From Candidatus Falkowbacteria bacterium CG10_big_fil_rev_8_21_14_0_10_43_10 (GTDB lineage: Bacteria; Patescibacteriota; Patescibacteriia; Patescibacteriales; XYC2-FULL-47-12): 5,749 nt of DNA. Positions 1 through 5,749 of the stretch are shown piece after piece (the stretch's first letter is position 1; each line of letters begins with the position of its first letter). The stretch is taken from positions 160-5,908 of the forward strand of contig PFAR01000053.1 of assembly GCA_002773655.1 (NCBI GenBank). Direction: 5' to 3'. The position numbers and the translations under genes are program-made. Under the pieces are notes generated by a model. That model saw nothing but the letters and a program-made list of their open reading frames with translations. It made no database searches and was not told where the DNA came from.

Positions 1-99
1 GTTATCTTCGCTTAAAGCCGATACCTGGCTGGCCAAAGCAAAGCTGAAAATAAGAATCGCGGTTAAAGAGACCAGTCTCTTAACTAAAGTTTTTTTCAT
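1..99 (-). CDS. exported protein, N-terminal fragment (signal peptide only)
   Basis: Reading leftward from an ATG at 99-97, 33 codons stay open to the window edge, so only the N-terminus is present. The translation begins MKKTLVKRLVSLTAILIFSF and continues ALASQVSALSEDN. This is a textbook Sec signal peptide: a basic n-region (K2, K3, K7, R8), a hydrophobic core at about residues 9-23, and a V-S-A signal peptidase I site with likely cleavage after A28. There is no lipobox cysteine, so the mature protein is probably secreted or otherwise anchored, not a lipoprotein. The mature function cannot be read from five residues. The gene follows the methyltransferase on the same strand after 129 bp, so it may be the last cistron of that transcript or have its own promoter. 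The region before the ATG has only an A-rich run and no clear Shine-Dalgarno. Confidence 0.8.
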   Translation of the reverse strand, partial: MKKTLVKRLVSLTAILIFSFALASQVSALSEDN

Positions 100-228
100 A
101 CTTTTTTGTTTAAAAATCAATAAAATATATAAGTAAAAAATTATTAAAGTTATTAACAGCTTGTTTTATATATTTTACCACAAAATAACTAAAACGACCA
201 AACGATGCAATCCCCTTGCTCTGCTTTT
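100..228 (-). other. A+T-rich spacer between methyltransferase and exported-protein gene
   Basis: This 129-bp stretch is strongly A+T-rich and carries no convincing reading frame. On the minus strand it holds several TATA-like hexamers that could serve as a -10 element for the exported-protein gene, but none is paired with a recognisable -35. Near its right end a GCAA/TTGC stem with a 5-nt loop (around 207-219) is too weak, and its downstream T-tract too interrupted, to call a terminator. I see no RNA gene in it. Confidence 0.4.
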
Positions 229-945
229 TTATTCATCGCCCGCTTTGCAAATAGAAATAATAGAAATGCCAAGAGTATGCCAAATTATATACTTTTCTAT
301 AAACTTAAATAAAGGAACTAACTTATCAAACAGCCAAAACAGCCTCTGGCTGTGCACTTTCCGCCGCAAAATATTGCCCTCCCAAAACCAGCCTAAAATA
401 GCAAAAACATTAAAATAAAAAATCCACTCTGGCTTAAAACCGGCTTGCGTTAATTTCCGCGCCAACTCCTGTTTGTTATAGCGGCGGTAGTGCAAGACCG
501 CCCGATCAAAAGTATTATACAGCCACCGATGGCAGGGCGCGAGCAAAATCAAGCGGCCGCCCGGCTGGAGTAATTTTTTAAGCTCAGACAGCGCTAACAT
601 ATCGTCTGGAACATGTTCTAACACATTCAAACAAATGATGCCGTTGAATTTACATTTACCCAAAGCGGCGAAATCGGCTAAATTATTTAAATCTAATTTA
701 ATTATTTTAACATTATTGTTGCTGCCGAAATTTTGCCGTAAACACGCTAAATATTCTTTATTAATGTCTGACAAATAAATATTGCTGCCGGAAAAATCGC
801 TTGTGATTCTTTGAGAAAAAATCCCTAATCCGCTGCCCGTTTCCAAAATATCGCCAGCAAGATATGGCTTAATTTTACTGTAGAGCCATTCGTTAAAATT
901 ATTAAACTGCCCCGCTATCTCTAAATTTTTTGCTAATTGGTCCAT
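229..945 (-). CDS. class I SAM-dependent methyltransferase (Methyltransf_11/23 type)
   Basis: This 238-residue protein has the Rossmann-like class I methyltransferase fold. Motif I, the SAM-binding glycine loop, is ILETGSGLG at residues 33-41. The acidic residue ending strand 2, expected to bind the SAM ribose, is D60 (LSDIN), and D85 lies in the next loop (KLDLNN). The motif around strand 4 is ICLNVLEHV (104-112), followed by the LLQPGGRLILLAP strand (125-137). The later HYRRYNKQEL (152-161) and the hydrophobic, aromatic and basic C-terminal third (about 174-233) are typical of a subgroup of methyltransferases found beside glycosyltransferases; that tail may contact the membrane or a lipid-linked substrate. 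The methyl acceptor cannot be told from sequence. The gene starts 19 bp after the stop of the membrane protein, so the two are probably one transcript. The chosen ATG gives a normal family N-terminus ahead of motif I, although no Shine-Dalgarno precedes it. Confidence 0.9.
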   Translation of the reverse strand: MDQLAKNLEIAGQFNNFNEWLYSKIKPYLAGDILETGSGLGIFSQRITSDFSGSNIYLSDINKEYLACLRQNFGSNNNVKIIKLDLNNLADFAALGKCKFNGIICLNVLEHVPDDMLALSELKKLLQPGGRLILLAPCHRWLYNTFDRAVLHYRRYNKQELARKLTQAGFKPEWIFYFNVFAILGWFWEGNILRRKVHSQRLFWLFDKLVPLFKFIEKYIIWHTLGISIISICKAGDE

Positions 946-964
946 ACGCTATAAATATTAAATA

Positions 965-2560
965 TTAGGGAATTATAGAAAAAATAACAAGTTCCTTATT
1001 TTCATAAACCTTCTCATAATCCTCTTTAAACTCGTCTAAAATTCCATAGAGGCTGGTATTTTTTATGTTTGGAACCACCACTATTTTTGAATCCAATATA
1101 TTTTTCAAACCTAGCTTAACCGCTTCCATTTCCTGCCTGGGGCTTAACTCCAGACAGGGCCATTCATGCTGGCAATAAACCCCATGATAAGAAATATTAG
1201 CCCAGATATAATAAATTTCGTGGTTATATTCATATAAAAATTCCGGCCCAAAGGCGGTTAAATAACGATTATGGCTATTATAAAAAAACATCTGCGGCCA
1301 CATTGACCAAACCGGATAAAAAACAACTGAATTTTGAGAGGTATTTTTTATCAGCCAGTCATTCGCCTCCTGATAATAAATATCAGCGTCGTTTTGATTG
1401 CGCTCTCGCAGCACAGTAAAAACAGCAAACATATTATAACTGGCAAAAACTAAAATTACGCCGTAAATAAAAAATAAAACGAGGCTGGCTTTTATTCTTG
1501 TTTGCATAAATTGCCTGGCGATTGTCCAGTCCGAGGAACAGGCTACCTGATAAAAAGTAACAGCGACAAACAAACAGCCAAGAGGCAGCCAATATTCAGT
1601 GCCGCGCGGTATTGCTATTGCCACCAAAAACCAAATAAAACTGACTAAAAATAAAGAGAACTGCAAGCGGCTGCTTTTTTTGATCAGGAACATTTCCGCG
1701 AACAAAGCGACTGATATAATATAAAATAAAAAAATTATAATATTACTCTCCAAAAAATATCTAAAGCTATGAAGCTGTATCTCCGCGCCGGTATTTAAAT
1801 TAACACCGCTAATTACAAACCAGCCCGTCCGCCAAAGCACCTCGTACATTGCATACATATAATGCAGCGCCTGCGGATGGATGATAATGCCGACAGTCAA
1901 TCCCCCTAAAAAAAAGATGAGGGGCCGCAAATTTATTTCCTTAGTTAAGCACCAATCAACTGCTAGAAAAACAACGACTAATAATAAAATAATGGGCGCC
2001 AATTCATAAACTAAAGTATATATAATTGAAGTAAAAAACAATAACCAATATTTTCGTTGATAAATGAAATAAAAACAAAGGGGTATTAAAGCAATGGATA
2101 AAACAAACGGCCGCTCAAACAGCAGGCGAACGGTAAAGGTAGCGGAAGAAATAAAAAGCAGCCAGGTCCAGACAAACGGATAAAATACTTTTAACTGTTT
2201 CAAAATAAAATAAAAAACAGCAAAAACTGAAGCGGCGCAAACCGCGGACCAAATTTTTGCTCCCCAAATAATGCCGCAAAATTTTATGAAGACGGCGACG
2301 ATAACATGGTAAAGCCACCAAAGGTCTGCCGGGGCCGTGGTAAGGAAATGAAACGGCACCCAAGGCTCCACCAGGGTAAAATTCCCGCTGGCCGCCATTA
2401 AGTAGCTGTGTTTAGCGTGGTAATAAGGGTCGTCGGTGCCAAGCAGCCCGGTGTGCATGGCGTGCCAGCCGAAGAAGATGGCGAAAAATAAAAAAAACAC
2501 GCCCAAATATTTTAAATAATTTTTTTTCATTATTTTCATAAAAAAATAATTTATTATCAT
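965..2560 (-). CDS. polytopic GT-C glycosyltransferase-like membrane protein, STT3-related
   Basis: This 531-residue protein has about 11-13 hydrophobic segments between residues 15 and 381, then a C-terminal soluble domain (about 385-531). After the first segment comes GTDDPYYHAK (41-50), which closely resembles the DPYYH-type acidic motif in the first external loop of STT3/AglB oligosaccharyltransferases, where it binds the metal and the lipid-phosphate sugar donor. Further polar loop residues fit a GT-C catalytic face: FERP (148-151), E186, IHPQ (228-231) and PRGTEYWLP (318-326). The soluble domain opens with an ANDWLIKNTSQNSVVF-type segment (399-414), as STT3 proteins do. At the place of the WWDYG acceptor motif it reads PVWSMWP (416-422), so the key aspartate is missing. 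The likely role is transfer of sugar from a polyprenyl-phosphate carrier outside the membrane; acceptor and sugar are unknown. A more distant GT39-type or uncharacterised GT-C family is the alternative. The first ATG has no Shine-Dalgarno; Met8 (2539) or Met11 (2530, MKKNYLK) may be the true start. Confidence 0.75.
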   Translation of the reverse strand: MIINYFFMKIMKKNYLKYLGVFFLFFAIFFGWHAMHTGLLGTDDPYYHAKHSYLMAASGNFTLVEPWVPFHFLTTAPADLWWLYHVIVAVFIKFCGIIWGAKIWSAVCAASVFAVFYFILKQLKVFYPFVWTWLLFISSATFTVRLLFERPFVLSIALIPLCFYFIYQRKYWLLFFTSIIYTLVYELAPIILLLVVVFLAVDWCLTKEINLRPLIFFLGGLTVGIIIHPQALHYMYAMYEVLWRTGWFVISGVNLNTGAEIQLHSFRYFLESNIIIFLFYIISVALFAEMFLIKKSSRLQFSLFLVSFIWFLVAIAIPRGTEYWLPLGCLFVAVTFYQVACSSDWTIARQFMQTRIKASLVLFFIYGVILVFASYNMFAVFTVLRERNQNDADIYYQEANDWLIKNTSQNSVVFYPVWSMWPQMFFYNSHNRYLTAFGPEFLYEYNHEIYYIWANISYHGVYCQHEWPCLELSPRQEMEAVKLGLKNILDSKIVVVPNIKNTSLYGILDEFKEDYEKVYENKELVIFSIIP

Positions 2561-2714
2561 TAAGTATAGCTTATTTGCCCCTGCTATAAAACATTGCTTT
2601 TTCCCCTTTTTTGTCCTAAAGTAAACTCAGCACCAAAAATATGTTTTATAAACGGCTAAATCTAGTTACTGCTATGCATTTCTTTAACCTCTGACTTCAT
2701 AAAAAGCCTTCTAT
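2561..2714. promoter_or_regulatory. divergent intergenic region, presumed bidirectional promoter zone
   Basis: This 154-bp A+T-rich spacer separates two divergently transcribed genes, so it must supply the 5' control of both unless transcription enters from elsewhere. On the plus strand a TAA stop at 2700-2702 lies in frame just before the mutase ATG, which limits that gene's start to 2715 or later. No Shine-Dalgarno precedes either first ATG. I found no convincing riboswitch, long inverted repeat or terminator. The only reading frames are very short, such as 17 codons from 2641, without a ribosome binding site. Confidence 0.55.
2563..2568 (-). promoter_or_regulatory. candidate -10 element TATACT for the leftward genes
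   Basis: On the minus strand TATACT matches the TATAAT consensus at five of six positions. The hexamer 17 nt upstream is TTTTAT, a poor -35 (two of six), and there is no TG extension. If this element is used, transcription would begin about at, or just inside, the first ATG of the membrane protein. That favours Met8 or Met11 as the translated start, or a leaderless message. In A+T-rich DNA such a hexamer is common, so this is only a candidate. Confidence 0.3.
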
Positions 2715-5700
2715 ATGGTGCTGAATAAATATATCAATTTTAAGCGATTTTATTTTGCTTCTATGCATAAGGAGATAATATCTCATATTAATAAAATTTT
2801 AGGAAGAACTTTTAGTATTTTTGAATCCGCGGGAGGGACTTACTGCGTGGGGCCGATTTATGAAAAAGAGCCGCAGATTATATTAAAAATTGATAATAAA
2901 TCCGGCTCTGGGGACCTATGCGGATTGCAACCTAATACTATCAAAGTTGGAAAATCTTTTGTCCATACTTATAAAATCCCCGCTACGGAAATAGTAAAGC
3001 AACGGCAGGTTATTTTAAAAATTTATAACCAGACCGGTTCTGCGCCGGAGGAAATAGCACCTGCCTTAATCTATGATAAGCGAGATCTCTCGATCACGCC
3101 GCAAATCGCCCGCCAAATCTTTATCGCCGAAATGGAAGAGGAATTTTTAAAAAACGCTTCGGAAAACAATTCTGACCTGTCTAATTCGGATAGCGGCCCT
3201 TATGCCAAGCTGGTTAAATTTTTCCGCGATTCGCCGCGAAAGGCTTTTGATTTTAAACTGACGGCTGAAGATATAATCAACTGGAATCTGGCCTCCCTGG
3301 ATCCAGCGGCTAAAACTTGGATTAAAAATTATAAAGCTTTAGCGCCGCAGGCAATCGCCGGCATCCGCGAAACCCAGGATGTTAAGCACCTCTGGAATCC
3401 CAATTATACCACAAACACCCTGGGCATTCTCTTAACCGCCTGGGCGCTGGCGGAAATAGCCAGCCGGGTGGAAAATAAAAATTTTTCTAATTTAGATTTA
3501 GTAACCGGCGGCGAGGTGCGCTATAATACTGAGCTTAGCATTAATTTAGTTTCCCGGCTCTGGGCGGGGCTGGGTATAACTGTCCATCGGCCGAAGAAAA
3601 ATATTAAAACTACTGTTTGGGCGGCCGCTTTCATAACCGCCATTAAATCCTGGGGGGGCGGCATATACTTTACCGCCTCCCATTCCGGCCGCAACATCTT
3701 TTGCGGAAAGTTACTTTCCAGCGACGGCTCCCAGTTTATTGTTGAGCAGGTAATGGACATGATTAATAATATTGAAAAAAAACTGCTTAACGTTTTGGCA
3801 ACCGGACAACCCTTAACGCTCTATTTTGCCGCTGATGATGATAAAAACATCCGGGAAGACATAGATAATCCGGAGCATGACCAATTTGTTGATTTAATGG
3901 GTTATTATGCTGATTATTTGCGCAAGGGTGTCGTTACCGAAAACCTTGTAAAAGACGCGGGGTTAGCGGCCCAAAACGGTTTAAAAATCGGCTACTGTTT
4001 AATGCACGGCTGCATGGGGGATAATTTGCCCCACTTGTTTGATAAATTTGGTTTTAACAAAGTAATTGAGTACCATAATTTCCAAAAGGATTCTTATTTT
4101 GGCGGCATCGGCGTTGACGATTATAACGAAGTGCTATGGTCGGCCCAGAAATACGCGCCTTTAAAAAATATAGTGGTTGAATACGTAAAAAAATACGTCA
4201 AATCTGAAAATTTTGCAGACAAGCCGATCGGCTACAATATTAAAGGCTCTATTAACACAAAAGAATTATGCCGGCTTATCGCCAAAAAATTACCGCCTGA
4301 TACTCCGCCGGAATTAACTATAAAATTAAAAGTTGACGCTGATAATTATGACAATCGCCTGCTTTTCAGCCAAAAAAAGATGACTTATCTCCCGATAGCC
4401 GGGACAAATAAAGTGCTTATCTTCTATGCTGCTAAATTCTTTGACCTTTCCCAGGATTTAAGCTGGCTTGAGGTTTTAAAAACTACCGGTTTTGACTATA
4501 GCCTGCGCGATAAACCGGTTGGCTATATAGAAATGACTACCGATCCGGATGGTGACCGGCTGGTTATCTTTCAGGTTGAAGAAAATACGGCAAAAAACAA
4601 AAAATTTTTGCAAAATCTGGGAGTTACTTATATGTACATGAGTGAAGAAAAAATATTAGCCGCTTATAGCCCCAATCAATCATTTTTAATGACTATGGAC
4701 TACCGCCAGCGGCAATTAGTAAAATCGGGCCTCTGGGAAAAATATGGCTGGTTTATTATTACCACTACTCTCTCCGCTTCCAGCTGGCTGGAATGGGCGG
4801 CTGGTCAAAGGGACAGAAAATTTTTAATAAAATACAAAGGCAGCAATGACTGGCAAGAAGAGCGGGGCGTTCCGGCTATAAGCGTCCCGGTGGGAATTAA
4901 AGAAATAGCTACCATAGAAAGAAAGGTTGAGGCGTTTATTAAAAAAAATGAGGATAATGGCAAAGACGAAGATGTTTTAATCCATGATATCTACGGTAAT
5001 CATATTAACCTCGGCCGGAAACCGGCCGCGCTGTTCATCGGCGAGCAATCAGGCGCTATGATGTTCGGCGCCGGCGAATTAATCCGTTCGCTTAATGGCG
5101 CTCGCGGCTTCATTGCCATGCATGATAAATCAGCCGGCGAAGCTTCTGTGGCCGTGCTGGGATTAATCGCTGAACTTTATAATCAAAAACAATCCTTTCT
5201 TTCTAAAGAATTAGCCAGAATATATAAAAAGCATTCTGTTAAAAGAAAAAATGACGTGCTGATAAATAATACTTTGTATGATCCGACAGCGCCGATCCGG
5301 GAACAAAAAAAACAAAAGGAGCTCGGGGCGGAAATGCGGGACCGGAATAACGCCTTTTATCTAAGTTTGGCTTTTGCCTTTGCTGATAAAATAATAACGC
5401 TTAAAGATGCCAAACAAATTTTGCGGGAAGCATTTCCGGAGCTGGACTTCTCGGATTTAACAAATATTATTTTTGTCGGCGACGGAACTTATTTTGATTT
5501 TAAAAGCAAATTCGTTGAAATACGCCCTTCAGGAACGGACGCTAAAATAAGAGGGGCCAGTTGCGGACAGGACAAAGAAGAAATGACAAAATTTTGCGAC
5601 CTGATGTGCAAATTTGATCCTCAAGCGGCCAATGCTTTAATCAATATTTATAAAAAAAAATTGCCGGCCGAATATCAAAATATTAGCAAAACTCTGGAAA

Positions 5701-5747
5701 GATTAAGCAAAGATTATAATAAATATTTAAAGAGAGATTTGATATAA
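2715..5747 (+). CDS. giant phosphoglucomutase/phosphomannomutase-family protein (1010 aa)
   Basis: This complete 1010-residue protein carries the alpha-D-phosphohexomutase signatures in order. Domain I starts near 208, with GIRE (216-219) in place of GIRG, then TGGEVRYNTE (264-273) and the phosphoserine loop TASHS (320-324, catalytic Ser322). Domain II opens at about 423 with HGCMGDNLPHLFDKFG (431-446) and carries the metal loop DPDGDR (610-615). Domain III has TTTLSAS (683-689), VPVGIKEI (724-731) and the sugar-binding GEQSG (776-780). Domain IV has the phosphate-binding RPSGTDAK (937-944). The reaction expected in the cytoplasm is hexose-6-phosphate to hexose-1-phosphate; glucose, mannose or glucosamine cannot be decided. 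Typical members are about 450-600 residues. The excess comprises an N-terminal extension (about 1-205), a block of about 120 residues (about 480-600) and longer spacing between later motifs. Residues 181-205 (WNLASLDPAAKTWI) recall the N-terminus of longer PgcA/PGM2-like mutases. The usual TASHNP is TASHSG. The first ATG is 2715; Met17 at 2763 is an alternative, and neither has a Shine-Dalgarno. There are no membrane segments or signal peptide. Confidence 0.85.
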   Translation: MVLNKYINFKRFYFASMHKEIISHINKILGRTFSIFESAGGTYCVGPIYEKEPQIILKIDNKSGSGDLCGLQPNTIKVGKSFVHTYKIPATEIVKQRQVILKIYNQTGSAPEEIAPALIYDKRDLSITPQIARQIFIAEMEEEFLKNASENNSDLSNSDSGPYAKLVKFFRDSPRKAFDFKLTAEDIINWNLASLDPAAKTWIKNYKALAPQAIAGIRETQDVKHLWNPNYTTNTLGILLTAWALAEIASRVENKNFSNLDLVTGGEVRYNTELSINLVSRLWAGLGITVHRPKKNIKTTVWAAAFITAIKSWGGGIYFTASHSGRNIFCGKLLSSDGSQFIVEQVMDMINNIEKKLLNVLATGQPLTLYFAADDDKNIREDIDNPEHDQFVDLMGYYADYLRKGVVTENLVKDAGLAAQNGLKIGYCLMHGCMGDNLPHLFDKFGFNKVIEYHNFQKDSYFGGIGVDDYNEVLWSAQKYAPLKNIVVEYVKKYVKSENFADKPIGYNIKGSINTKELCRLIAKKLPPDTPPELTIKLKVDADNYDNRLLFSQKKMTYLPIAGTNKVLIFYAAKFFDLSQDLSWLEVLKTTGFDYSLRDKPVGYIEMTTDPDGDRLVIFQVEENTAKNKKFLQNLGVTYMYMSEEKILAAYSPNQSFLMTMDYRQRQLVKSGLWEKYGWFIITTTLSASSWLEWAAGQRDRKFLIKYKGSNDWQEERGVPAISVPVGIKEIATIERKVEAFIKKNEDNGKDEDVLIHDIYGNHINLGRKPAALFIGEQSGAMMFGAGELIRSLNGARGFIAMHDKSAGEASVAVLGLIAELYNQKQSFLSKELARIYKKHSVKRKNDVLINNTLYDPTAPIREQKKQKELGAEMRDRNNAFYLSLAFAFADKIITLKDAKQILREAFPELDFSDLTNIIFVGDGTYFDFKSKFVEIRPSGTDAKIRGASCGQDKEEMTKFCDLMCKFDPQAANALINIYKKKLPAEYQNISKTLERLSKDYNKYLKRDLI

Positions 5748-5749
5748 TA

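Noticed and set aside
205..222. Small GCAA/TTGC hairpin after the methyltransferase, considered as a terminator
   Set aside because: The stem is only four base pairs and the downstream T-tract is interrupted.
161..418. Plus-strand open frame of 85 codons
   Set aside because: It overlaps the methyltransferase on the opposite strand, has no recognisable domain or ribosome binding site, and its composition looks like translated antisense.
2115..2363. Minus-strand open frame of 82 codons
   Set aside because: It lies wholly inside the membrane-protein gene in another frame, and the residues are those of a shadow frame.
2594..2612. Pyrimidine-rich run in the spacer, considered as a terminator tail or polypurine regulatory tract
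   Set aside because: No stem precedes it on either strand and no gene ends nearby.
2594..2622. Possible rightward promoter TTGCTT, 17 nt, TAAAGT
   Set aside because: It matches only three and four of six consensus positions, which is no better than chance in A+T-rich DNA.
2641..2694. Short plus-strand frame of 17 codons in the divergent spacer
   Set aside because: It has no Shine-Dalgarno and no attenuator-like codon run, and such short frames are expected by chance.
2772..2784. Perfect inverted repeat GAGATA-A-TATCTC near the start of the mutase gene, a possible operator
   Set aside because: Six-base arms with a one-base centre are expected about once in a window this size, and it lies inside codons.
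3521..3760. Minus-strand open frame of 79 codons
   Set aside because: It is antisense to the domain I region of the mutase, which is conserved and clearly the coding strand here.

Overview
The window carries four protein-coding genes in two divergent groups, and no RNA genes, insertion sequences or CRISPR arrays that I can see. Three genes read leftward: a polytopic GT-C/STT3-like membrane protein (965-2560), a class I SAM-dependent methyltransferase (229-945) and the first 33 codons of an exported protein that runs off the left edge (1-99). One very long gene reads rightward (2715-5747) and encodes a 1010-residue protein of the phosphoglucomutase/phosphomannomutase (alpha-D-phosphohexomutase) superfamily. 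A 154-bp A+T-rich spacer separates the groups and should hold promoters for both directions.

Organism: the DNA is A+T-rich and the standard genetic code fits all four frames. None of the four starts has a clear Shine-Dalgarno sequence at the right distance. The divergent, lysine- and aromatic-rich proteins resemble those of Candidate Phyla Radiation (Patescibacteria, Parcubacteria-like) genomes. That placement is inference from style; there is no marker gene in the window.

How the genes may work together: the theme is surface glycans. The mutase would interconvert hexose-6-phosphate and hexose-1-phosphate, the entry point to nucleotide sugars. The GT-C protein would move sugar from a polyprenyl-phosphate carrier to an acceptor on the outer face of the membrane. 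The methyltransferase belongs to a type often found beside glycosyltransferases. The shared pathway is inferred from families and proximity, not shown by the sequence.

The most unusual object is the mutase. All four active-site signatures of the superfamily can be found in the right order, but the protein is about twice the usual length. It has an N-terminal extension of roughly 200 residues, an extra block of about 120 residues just before the metal-binding loop, and a modified phosphoserine loop. The second point of interest is the GT-C protein, which keeps an STT3-like acidic motif near its N-terminus but lacks the WWDYG motif of true oligosaccharyltransferases.
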